This document shows positions 50,459-57,555 of a stretch of 57,555 nucleotides of DNA, piece by piece; positions within the stretch are counted from its first letter, which is position 1, and each line of letters starts with the position of its first letter. Both the position numbers and the translations under genes were made by a program. Under the pieces are notes generated by a model. The model worked only from the letters and a program-made list of their open reading frames with translations, made no database searches and had not been told where the DNA came from. The stretch comes from Massilia timonae CCUG 45783. GTDB lineage: Bacteria; Pseudomonadota; Gammaproteobacteria; Burkholderiales; Burkholderiaceae_D. The DNA lies in NCBI RefSeq assembly GCF_000315425.1, contig NZ_JH992923.1, positions 645,675-703,229 of the forward strand, in the 5' to 3' direction.

Positions 50459-53400
50459 TCAAGCCGCCACCTCCGCACAGGCATCGACCGGATCGAGCGC
50501 GAACAGCGCCTGCCCCGCATGCACCATCCTGCCGGCCCGGCAATACACGGCGGTGACCGTCCCCGCATGCGGCGCCTGCACCGAAAACTCCATCTTCATC
50601 GCCTCGAGGATGGCCACCAGTTCTCCGGCCCGCACCGCCTGGCCAGGTTCCACCATCAGCTTCCACACATTCCCCGACATCTCCGCCGCGACCATGGTTC
50701 CCGCACCATCGGTCGATGCAGGCTGGCTCTCGTCCTCATGCGCCGCGCCGGCGCCCACGTCGCCATGCCACAGCGCCACCTCGGCCGCGAAGGCGGCCTG
50801 CTGCCGCGCCCTGAAGGCCTCGATGGCGCCGGCATCCGCCGCCAGCCGGCGCTCGTGTTCATCCAGGTCGAACAGCGCGTCTTCGATCCGCACCTGGGCG
50901 CGCCCTGCACGGAAGTCGTCGCGGAATCGCTCGAGCTCGGCCTCGCTCACCGGATAGAAGCGCACCCGGTCAAAGAAGCGCAGCAGCCACGGCTCGTTGC
51001 CGAACTGGCGGTTGTGCAAAAATTTATTCCAGATCGGCACCGTGCGTCCGACCAGCTGGTAGCCGCCGGGCGAATCCATCCCGTAGATGCACATATAGAT
51101 GCCGCCGATTCCCACCGTGCCTTCGGCGGTATGGGTGCGCGCCGGGTTGTACTTGGAGGTCAGCAGGCGGTGGCGCGGGTCGAGCGGCACCGCGCATGGG
51201 GCGCCCAGGTAGACGTCGCCCAGGCCCATCACCATGTAGCTGGCGTCGAATATCGCGTCGCGCACCATGTCGCGGCTGTCCAGCCCATTGATGCGCTGGA
51301 TGAAATCGACGTTGTTCGGCAGCCAGGGCGCCTCGGCCTTGACCGTTTCGCGGTAGCGCGCGACGGCGCCGAGCGTCGCCGAATCCTCGAACGCCAGCGG
51401 CAGGTGCACGATGCGGCTCGGCACCCGCAGGCCGGCGACGTCGGGCAGTTGCGTCTCCAGCGCCATCAGGTGACCCAGCAGCGCGGCCTGCGCCAGCACC
51501 CGGCTGTCGTAGTGGATCTGCACCGAGCGCACGCCGGGCGACAGCTCCCGCACGCCCGGCAGGCGCAGGGCGGTCAGCGCCTCCATCAGCAGGTGCACGC
51601 GCAGCCGCGCGCGCAGGTCCAGCACGTTCGGGCCGTATTCGAGCAGGATGTACTTGTCGCCGGCCTGGCGGTAGGCCACCGCCGGGCGCGTGCCGCTGGC
51701 CGGTAGCGTGGCCAGTATGCAGCTCGACATGGCGGCCGGCGCTTGCATGGGCAGGCCGGGCAGGGGGCGAAGGTCTCGGATCGCGCCGTCCATGGCCAGT
51801 TCCAGCGCGAGCGCGTCGTCGAAGCCGATGCGCCGGAAGCGGATGGTGTCGCCCGGCTTGACCTGGCCCACCTTCCACAGCTCGGCGCGGGCGATCGTGA
51901 CCGGGCACACGAAGCCGCCCAGGCTCGGTCCGTCGCAGGTGAGGATCACCGGCGTGTCGCCCGTAAAGTTGACGCTGCCGATCGCGTACACGCAGTCGTG
52001 CACGTTCGACGGGTGCAGGCCGGCCTCGCCGCCGTCGCTGCGCGTCCATTCCGGCTTCGGGCCGAGCAGGCGCACGCCCAGCCGGTTCGAGTTGTAGTGC
52101 ACCTCGTAGTCGGTGGCGAAGAAGGTCGCGATGCTGTCCTCGGTGAAAAAATCCGGCGCGCCGTGCGGGCCGTACAGCACCCCGATGTCCCAGTGGCTGC
52201 CGTAGGCCGGCGCCAGCGCCGGCGCCAGCGCGCGCGGCGCGTCCAGGGGCGCAGCCCCGGGCCGGCAGATCGGCAGCACGTCGCCCACGCCCAGCGTGCG
52301 CCCCGCGTGGCCGCCGAATTTCCCGAGGACGAAGGTCGACTTGCTGCCCAGGTAATCGGGGATGTCGAGGCCGTGGCGCAAGGCGATGTAGCTGCGGCAG
52401 CCGCTTGCCGCGCGCCCCATGCGCAGCACCTGGCCGGCGCGCACCGCGATCGGCTGCCACCAGGCCAGCGGGGCGCCGTCGTCGAGGGTGGCCTCGGCCG
52501 GCGCGCCGGTCAGCGCGATCAGCGCGTCGCCATGGAAGCGCAGCGTCGGGCCCTGCAGCGTGCATTCGAGGCCGGCGGCATCCTCGGGGTTGCCGACGAT
52601 GCGGTTGGCCAGGCGGAAGGCCAGGTCGTCCATCGGCCCCGAGGGCGGCACGCCGATGTCCCAGTAGCCGGCGCGGCCCGGGTAGTCCTGCACGGTGGTG
52701 TAGGTGCCGCCGCTCAGCACCTCGACCAGGGGCGAGACATGGGTGTAGCGGTCGAGGAAGGCGGTCGACACCCGGCCGTCGGTGAAGGCACTGCTTTCCA
52801 GGATGCCGCGCAGGTAGTCGAGATTGGTGGCGCTGCCGTGCAGGCGGGTCGCTTCCAGCGCCGCCAGGAGCTTCTTGCGCGCATCCTCGCGGTCGGCGCC
52901 GTGGGCGACGATCTTGGCGATCATGGGGTCGTAGTGCGCCGATACCTCGGTGCCGGTGCGTACCCAGGTGTCGACCCGCACGTGTTCCGGGAAGGCCACC
53001 TCGGTCAGCACGCCCGGCGCCGGCTGGAAGTCGCGCGCCGGGTTTTCGGCATACACCCGCACTTCGATCGCGGCGCCCCGCGGCGGCGCCAGGTCGTCGA
53101 ACGAAGGCGGTTCGCCGGCGGCGATGCGGACCATCCATTCGACCAGGTCGAGGCCGGTGACCGCTTCCGTGATCGGGTGCTCCACCTGCAGGCGGGTGTT
53201 CACCTCCAGGAAGTAGAAGGCGTCGCGCGCGCCGTCGTAGATGAATTCGACGGTGCCGGCCGAGACGTAGTCGACCGCCTGGCCCAGGCGCACGGCGGCG
53301 TCCAGCATGGCGGCGCGGGTGGCCGCCGGCAGGTGCGGGGCCGGGGTCTCCTCGATCACTTTCTGGTTGCGGCGCTGCACCGAGCAATCGCGCTCGCCCA

Positions 53401-54067
53401 GCGCCACCACCCTGCCGCGGCCATCGCCGAAGATCTGCACTTCGACGTGGCGGGCGTCGGCGACGAAGCGCTCGATGAACACGCCGCTGTCCTTGAAGAA
53501 GTTCTGGCCGAGGCGCCGCACCGAGGCGAAGGCCGCTTCCAGCTGCGCCTCGTCGTCGCAGCGCGACAGGCCGATGCCGCCGCCGCCCGCGGTGCTCTTG
53601 AGCATGACCGGATAGCCGATCTCCAGGGCGGCGGCGCGCGCTTGCTCGATGTCCTGCAGCAGGCCGGTGCCGGGCGTGAGCGGCACCCCGGCCGCCGCCG
53701 CGATCTCGCGTGCGGTGTGCTTCAGGCCGAAGCGCCGCACCTGGTCCGGCGTGGGGCCGACGAACACGATGCCGGCCGCCGCGCACTGTTCGGCGAACGC
53801 GGTGTTCTCGGACAGGAAGCCGTAGCCCGGGATGATGGCCTGGGCGCCGCTGGCGCGTGCGATCTCGAGGATGCGCTCGCCGCGCAGGTAGCTCTCGGCG
53901 GCGCTGTCGCCGCCCAGGGGGACGGCCACGTCGGCGGCGGCCACGTGCAGGCTGTCGCGGTCGGCGTCCGAATGGACGGCGACCGAGCGGATACCCATTT
54001 TCTTGAGCGTGCGGGCGATGCGCACGGCGATTTCGCCGCGGTTGGCGATCAGGACGGTATGGAACAT
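50459..54067 (-). CDS. uca: Urea carboxylase
   Basis: 1202 aa. Biotin carboxylase half (1-445: LIANRGEIAVRIARTLKKMG, ATP-grasp KSTAGGGGIGLSRC, EVNTRLQVEHPITEAVTGLD), then a carboxyltransferase region of the KipI/KipA-like type (about 455-1080: VQDYPGRAGYWDIGVPPSGP, LTCDGPSLGGFVCPVTIARA) and a C-terminal biotinyl domain with EAMKMEF. ATP-dependent carboxylation of urea to allophanate; cytoplasmic. 15 bp after the allophanate hydrolase gene, so one operon. Confidence 0.95.
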   Translation of the reverse strand: MFHTVLIANRGEIAVRIARTLKKMGIRSVAVHSDADRDSLHVAAADVAVPLGGDSAAESYLRGERILEIARASGAQAIIPGYGFLSENTAFAEQCAAAGIVFVGPTPDQVRRFGLKHTAREIAAAAGVPLTPGTGLLQDIEQARAAALEIGYPVMLKSTAGGGGIGLSRCDDEAQLEAAFASVRRLGQNFFKDSGVFIERFVADARHVEVQIFGDGRGRVVALGERDCSVQRRNQKVIEETPAPHLPAATRAAMLDAAVRLGQAVDYVSAGTVEFIYDGARDAFYFLEVNTRLQVEHPITEAVTGLDLVEWMVRIAAGEPPSFDDLAPPRGAAIEVRVYAENPARDFQPAPGVLTEVAFPEHVRVDTWVRTGTEVSAHYDPMIAKIVAHGADREDARKKLLAALEATRLHGSATNLDYLRGILESSAFTDGRVSTAFLDRYTHVSPLVEVLSGGTYTTVQDYPGRAGYWDIGVPPSGPMDDLAFRLANRIVGNPEDAAGLECTLQGPTLRFHGDALIALTGAPAEATLDDGAPLAWWQPIAVRAGQVLRMGRAASGCRSYIALRHGLDIPDYLGSKSTFVLGKFGGHAGRTLGVGDVLPICRPGAAPLDAPRALAPALAPAYGSHWDIGVLYGPHGAPDFFTEDSIATFFATDYEVHYNSNRLGVRLLGPKPEWTRSDGGEAGLHPSNVHDCVYAIGSVNFTGDTPVILTCDGPSLGGFVCPVTIARAELWKVGQVKPGDTIRFRRIGFDDALALELAMDGAIRDLRPLPGLPMQAPAAMSSCILATLPASGTRPAVAYRQAGDKYILLEYGPNVLDLRARLRVHLLMEALTALRLPGVRELSPGVRSVQIHYDSRVLAQAALLGHLMALETQLPDVAGLRVPSRIVHLPLAFEDSATLGAVARYRETVKAEAPWLPNNVDFIQRINGLDSRDMVRDAIFDASYMVMGLGDVYLGAPCAVPLDPRHRLLTSKYNPARTHTAEGTVGIGGIYMCIYGMDSPGGYQLVGRTVPIWNKFLHNRQFGNEPWLLRFFDRVRFYPVSEAELERFRDDFRAGRAQVRIEDALFDLDEHERRLAADAGAIEAFRARQQAAFAAEVALWHGDVGAGAAHEDESQPASTDGAGTMVAAEMSGNVWKLMVEPGQAVRAGELVAILEAMKMEFSVQAPHAGTVTAVYCRAGRMVHAGQALFALDPVDACAEVAA

Positions 54068-54082
54068 GGTGGCGTACTCCGG

Positions 54083-55921
54083 TCAGGGTGGCGGCGGATG
54101 GTCGGCGGGTGAGCGGCGGGCGATATAGGCGCGCCAGCCGCCCAGCGCCGTGATGTCCTCGGCGCCGGCGGTGGCCCAGGCTTCGCACACGAAGCCCTGC
54201 ACGCTGCGGCCATTGGCCAGTTCCAGCGTGCCGATGCCCAGCGGCGCCGGGATCGAGGCCACGAAAGAGCCGAAGCGTTCGACCGGCATGGCCCACAGTT
54301 CGAGCGCGATCGGCGCGCCGTCGCCGGTGCGCACCAGGCCCGGCTTGGGCGGGATCGTGCCGGGCAGCGCGTACAGGCGGTAGGCCGGCGAGGTGTGGGC
54401 GGTCTCCAGCAATACCGCGCCGCGTTCGGCCAGCTGCCAGTTGAGCGGCATGCCCGACAGGTGAGCGCCGACCACCGCGACCACGACCTGTCCTTCGAGG
54501 GATGGCGCCGGGGCCGCCGGCAAGGGCAACGGCCGCTGCGACGCCCCGCGCAGCCAGGGCGAGGCCGCCTGCCAGCGCCGGCCGAATTCCAGCAGGCGCG
54601 CCTCGTGCCAGCCGGGGGCGATCAGGGTGAGGCCGGCCGGCAGGCCGTCGGCGCGCATCCCGGCCGGCACCGCGATCGCGCTCCAGTCCAGCAGGTTGAC
54701 GAAATTGGTGTACACACCCATGCGCGAATTCAGGGCCACCGGGTCGGTCAACACGTCCGCGATCGTGGGGATGGTGGGCGCGGTCGGCACCACCAGGCCG
54801 TCGAGGCCCGCCATCAGGGCTTCGGCCTGGCGCGCCAGCGCCATGCGCCGGTATTCGGCCTGGTAGGCGTCGACCGCGCTGAAACCGGTGGCCCTGGCGA
54901 CGATGGCGCGCACGGTCGGGTGCACCGACTCGGGATGGTCTTGCATCAGGCTTTCGATCGCGGCGTAGCGCTCGCCCACCCACGGCCCTTCGTAGAGCAG
55001 CGCGGCCGTCTCGAACAGCGGCCCGAAGTCGACTGGCTTGAGTTCCACGCCATCGGCCTCCAGGCGCCGCAGCGCGTCCTCGTGCGCCTGGCGCGCGTGG
55101 CTGTCGCCGAACCAGTCGGGATCGAGCGGCACGCCCAGCACCGGCCGCGCCGGCCACGCCGCCGGGCGCGGCGGCGCGCGGCGCGAATAGGGATCGTCGG
55201 CGTCGTAGCCGGCCATGACGCGCAGCGCCGCAGCGGCGTCGTCCACGCCGAGGGCCAGCACGGTGATGCAGTCGAGCGTGCGGCAGGCCGGGACCAGGCC
55301 GCGGGTGGACACCAGTCCGCGCGTCGGTTTCAAGCCCACCAGGTTGTTGTGGCCGGCTGGGACCCGGCCCGAGCCGGCGGTGTCGGTGCCGAGCGCGAAC
55401 GGCACCAGGCCGCGCGCCACGACCGAGGCCGAGCCCGAACTCGAGCCGCCGCTGATGTAGGCCGGATCGAAGGCGTTGGGCACCGCGCCATGGGGCGAGC
55501 GGGTGCCCACCAGGCCGGTGGCGAACTGGTCGAGGTTGGTCTTGCCGATCACCACCGCGCCGGCCGCTTCCAGGCGCTCGATGACGGCGGCGCTGGCCTC
55601 GGGCAGGTAGGCGAAATCGGGGCAGGCGCAGGTGGTCGGCAGGCCGGCCACGTCGATATTGTCTTTTACCGCGAACGGCACGCCGTACAGCGCAAGACTG
55701 TCGTCCCCTGCCGCTTCACGCTGCTGCGCCAGCCGTTCCAGGCGCGCGGCGAGCGCGGCGTGATCGAGGCGTGTGATCCAGGCCGGGTCGGCGTCGTCCA
55801 GGGCGGCGACCAGCGGCGCCAGCAGCGCGGCCGGCTCGGCGCCGTTGCGGTAGGCGGCGGCCCAATCGGCCAGCGTCCAGAACGCGGTGGAAAGGGGAGG
55901 AGCGCTTGGGTGTTTGTCCAT
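54083..55921 (-). CDS. atzF: Allophanate hydrolase
   Basis: 612 aa. Amidase-signature domain (about 70-460): Lys 86 in VPFAVKDNIDVAG, cis-Ser near 161 in SGGSSSGSASV, nucleophile Ser near 184 in GTDTAGSGRVPA. The C-terminal domain (about 480-600, ALPGTIPPKPGLVRTG and GIGTLELANGRSVQGFVCEA) is the allophanate-hydrolase-specific domain. Splits allophanate to ammonia and CO2. First gene of the urea amidolyase operon, divergent from urtA. Confidence 0.95.
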   Translation of the reverse strand: MDKHPSAPPLSTAFWTLADWAAAYRNGAEPAALLAPLVAALDDADPAWITRLDHAALAARLERLAQQREAAGDDSLALYGVPFAVKDNIDVAGLPTTCACPDFAYLPEASAAVIERLEAAGAVVIGKTNLDQFATGLVGTRSPHGAVPNAFDPAYISGGSSSGSASVVARGLVPFALGTDTAGSGRVPAGHNNLVGLKPTRGLVSTRGLVPACRTLDCITVLALGVDDAAAALRVMAGYDADDPYSRRAPPRPAAWPARPVLGVPLDPDWFGDSHARQAHEDALRRLEADGVELKPVDFGPLFETAALLYEGPWVGERYAAIESLMQDHPESVHPTVRAIVARATGFSAVDAYQAEYRRMALARQAEALMAGLDGLVVPTAPTIPTIADVLTDPVALNSRMGVYTNFVNLLDWSAIAVPAGMRADGLPAGLTLIAPGWHEARLLEFGRRWQAASPWLRGASQRPLPLPAAPAPSLEGQVVVAVVGAHLSGMPLNWQLAERGAVLLETAHTSPAYRLYALPGTIPPKPGLVRTGDGAPIALELWAMPVERFGSFVASIPAPLGIGTLELANGRSVQGFVCEAWATAGAEDITALGGWRAYIARRSPADHPPPP

Positions 55922-56010
55922 GATATGCCTGTGGGGTTGGCGGTCAGTTGCGAGAACGCTGTGCGCTGCCTCGTCAGTATCCCGGGCCGGCCACGCGGGC
56001 TCAATACGCT

Positions 56011-56049
56011 AAGTGACGTAGATAAGTGACGTAGATAAGTGACGTAGAT
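56011..56049. repeat. Three perfect 13-bp direct repeats in the urea promoter region
   Basis: AAGTGACGTAGAT three times in tandem (56011-56023, 56024-56036, 56037-56049). Each contains TGACGTA, the same half-site as the palindrome 19 bp further on. They lie between the divergent atzF and urtA genes. Confidence 0.85.
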
Positions 56050-56067
56050 CGGCGCCGGTCGCGCCAC

Positions 56068-56083
56068 TACGTCAGTTGACGTA
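56068..56083. promoter_or_regulatory. Palindromic operator TACGTCA-GT-TGACGTA upstream of urtA
   Basis: A perfect 7-bp inverted repeat with a 2-bp spacer, 62 bp before the urtA start. The half-site recurs in the three upstream direct repeats, which suggests cooperative binding of a dimeric regulator (GntR/FadR-like sites have this size). The regulator is not in the window. Confidence 0.7.
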
Positions 56084-56145
56084 TGGGCGGGGCTGGTGCG
56101 CCTCGCTAAGCTTTTCGCATTCCTCATCCACCAGGAGCACTCCCC

Positions 56146-57402
56146 ATGCAACAGCGCCGCCGTTTCATCGCCAGCCTGACCCGCATCGCCGCCGCCACCG
56201 CCGTGCTGGGCGGCAGCCTGCCGGCCGTGGCCGCCGACACCATCAAGGTCGGCATCCTGCATTCGCTGTCCGGCACCATGGCGATCTCGGAAACCACGCT
56301 CAAGGACGTGGCCCTGATGGCCATCGAGGAAATCAACGCCAGGGGCGGGGTGCTGGGCCGCAAGCTCGAGCCGGTGGTGGTCGATCCGGCCTCGAACTGG
56401 CCGCTGTTCGCCGAGAAGGCGCGCCAGCTGATCGCCAAGGACAAGGTGGCCGCGGTGTTCGGCTGCTGGACCTCGGTGTCGCGCAAGTCGGTGCTGCCGG
56501 TGTTCAAGGAACTCAATGGCCTGCTGTTCTACCCCGTGCAGTACGAAGGCGAAGAGCTCGAGAAGAACGTGTTCTACACCGGCGCCGCGCCCAACCAGCA
56601 GGCGATTCCCGCGGTCGAATACCTGATGAGCAAGGACGGCGGTGGGGCGCGCCGCTTCGTCCTGCTCGGCACCGATTATGTGTATCCGCGCACCACCAAC
56701 AAGATCCTGCGCGCTTTCCTGAAAAGCAAAGGGGTGAAGGACAGCGACATCCAGGAAGCCTATACGCCGTTCGGCCATGCCGACTACCAGACGATCGTCG
56801 CCAACATCAAGAAGTTCTCGGCCGGCGGCAAGACCGCCGTGATCTCGACCATCAACGGCGACTCCAACGTCCCGTTCTACAAGGAGCTGGGCAACGCCGG
56901 CCTGAAGGCGACCGAGGTGCCGGTGGTGGCGTTCTCGGTCGGCGAGGAAGAGCTGCGCGGCGTCGATACCCGGCCGCTGGTCGGCCACCTGGCGGCCTGG
57001 AACTACTTCGGGTCGGTGAAGAACCCGGTCAACGTCGACTTCACCAGAAAGTGGCGCGCCTACGCGGCCGCTAGGAAGCTGCCGAACGCGGACAAGGCGG
57101 TCACCAACGACCCGATGGAAGCGACCTATGTCGGCATCCACATGTGGGCGCAGGCGGTCGAGAAGGCGAAGTCGGTCGACACCGACAAGGTGATCGCGGC
57201 CATGGCGGGCCAGTCGTTCAAGGCGCCGTCCGGCTTCACGCTGACCATGGATGCGAGCAACCATCACCTGCACAAGCCGGTGATGATCGGCGAGATCAGG
57301 GCCGACGGCCAGTTCAATGTGGTCTGGAAGAGCAAGGCGCCGATCCGCGCCCAGCCCTGGAGCCCCTATATCAAGGGCAACGAGAGCAAACAGAAGCTGT
57401 GA
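56146..57402 (+). CDS. urtA: Urea ABC transporter, periplasmic substrate-binding protein
   Basis: 418 aa from ATG 56146 (AGGAG upstream). Signal peptide with a twin-arginine-like QQRRRFIASL start and AVAAD cleavage region. Urea/amide-binding family motifs: IKVGILHSLSGTMAISETTL, AVFGCWTSVSRKSVLPVFKE, LLFYPVQYEGEE, TINGDSNVPFYKELGNAGLK. Binds urea for the UrtBCDE permease, whose first gene follows. Confidence 0.95.
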   Translation: MQQRRRFIASLTRIAAATAVLGGSLPAVAADTIKVGILHSLSGTMAISETTLKDVALMAIEEINARGGVLGRKLEPVVVDPASNWPLFAEKARQLIAKDKVAAVFGCWTSVSRKSVLPVFKELNGLLFYPVQYEGEELEKNVFYTGAAPNQQAIPAVEYLMSKDGGGARRFVLLGTDYVYPRTTNKILRAFLKSKGVKDSDIQEAYTPFGHADYQTIVANIKKFSAGGKTAVISTINGDSNVPFYKELGNAGLKATEVPVVAFSVGEEELRGVDTRPLVGHLAAWNYFGSVKNPVNVDFTRKWRAYAAARKLPNADKAVTNDPMEATYVGIHMWAQAVEKAKSVDTDKVIAAMAGQSFKAPSGFTLTMDASNHHLHKPVMIGEIRADGQFNVVWKSKAPIRAQPWSPYIKGNESKQKL

Positions 57403-57442
57403 CAGGCGCCGACTTTTAACGCCGAGACGGGGGAGAAGCTGC

Positions 57443-57555
57443 ATGATGGTTTACCTGCTACGCGCACTGCTGGGCGCAGCCGCATTCTGGCTCTGGCTGG
57501 CGGCCGGCGCCGCCCTGGCCGCGCCGGCCGGCGTGGCGCCGGCGCTGCTGCAGCC
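57443..57555 (+). CDS. urtB: Urea ABC transporter permease UrtB (start only)
   Basis: The first 37 codons from ATG 57443 (GGGGGAGAAG upstream), running off the window; a second ATG follows at once. It encodes a signal-like hydrophobic stretch (LLRALLGAAAFWLWLAAGAA) as found at the start of UrtB proteins with a periplasmic leader. Identification rests mainly on its place 40 bp after urtA. Confidence 0.7.
   Translation, partial: MMVYLLRALLGAAAFWLWLAAGAALAAPAGVAPALLQ

Noticed and set aside
51743..54112. 789-codon plus-strand frame opposite urea carboxylase
   Set aside because: Antisense shadow with no ribosome site and no recognisable protein.
51024..55157. 1377-codon minus-strand frame overlapping urea carboxylase and allophanate hydrolase
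   Set aside because: An alternate-frame shadow rich in Arg, Ala, Gly and Pro, with no domain and both real genes intact in other frames.
19858..56003. A 17-bp exact match (GGCCGGCCACGCGGGCT) at about 19858 and 55985
   Set aside because: Composed of GC-rich words common in this genome; flanks do not match, so chance is adequate.
1..57555. CRISPR arrays, rRNA genes and riboswitches, including a guanidine-type leader near the urea genes
   Set aside because: No spaced repeat series, rRNA segments or conserved leader motifs were seen on either strand.

Overview
The window is GC-rich chromosomal DNA from a Gram-negative betaproteobacterium. Three-stranded betaproteobacterial porins, a phasin plus PHB depolymerase, two membrane-bound PQQ dehydrogenases and a urea carboxylase/allophanate hydrolase pair with a urt-type urea transporter all fit the Oxalobacteraceae (Massilia/Telluria/Duganella type). 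That assignment is inference from gene content, not from a marker gene.

Layout. 1-100: tail of an IS481-type transposase. 348-7564: a tightly overlapping efflux operon on the minus strand (EmrB-type MFS, EmrA-type adaptor, NodT-type outer-membrane factor, lipoprotein hydrolase) with a divergent TetR regulator. 7.6-10 kb: a decayed integration site with a truncated gene, the 3' half of a tRNA-Cys, a complete IS1595 element with an 8-bp target duplication, and a broken tyrosine recombinase. 10-23 kb: signalling and storage genes (a receiver lacking its phospho-Asp, an orphan CheB, a REC-PAS-GGDEF-EAL gene split by an IS3 element, phasin and PHB depolymerase, hemolysin III, a GGDEF protein) mixed with small unknowns and gene fragments (histidine kinase tail, VapC tail, IS3 transposase tail). 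23-27.7 kb: TetR regulator, OprB porin and glucose dehydrogenase. 27.8-36.8 kb: a tartrate/D-malate utilisation cluster (LysR, ttuC, ttuD, porin, pyruvate kinase, MFS transporter) whose transporter is split by an IS50-like IS4-family element. 37-38.5 kb: another decayed stretch with a degenerate tRNA-3'-like sequence. 38.5-40.6 kb: hybrid histidine kinase. 40.8-49.6 kb: an apparent sugar or polyol catabolic cluster (porin, LysR, two-subunit transketolase, MFS transporter, PQQ dehydrogenase, SDR). 49.8-50.3 kb: small secreted protein. 50.5-57.5 kb: urea amidolyase genes divergent from urtA and urtB.

How the genes work together. The ttu genes would take up tartrate or D-malate and convert it through glycerate to pyruvate, but the transporter is currently broken. 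The 40.8-49.6 kb cluster pairs outer- and inner-membrane uptake with periplasmic oxidation and a cytoplasmic transketolase. The region upstream of its porin is a diverged copy of the LysR/transketolase divergent promoter, which ties the two transcription units into one regulon. The urea genes import urea and degrade it through allophanate to ammonia and CO2.

Three IS elements have exact target duplications, and two of the disrupted genes regain their frame when the IS and one duplication are removed. These insertions therefore look recent. No CRISPR array or rRNA was seen.
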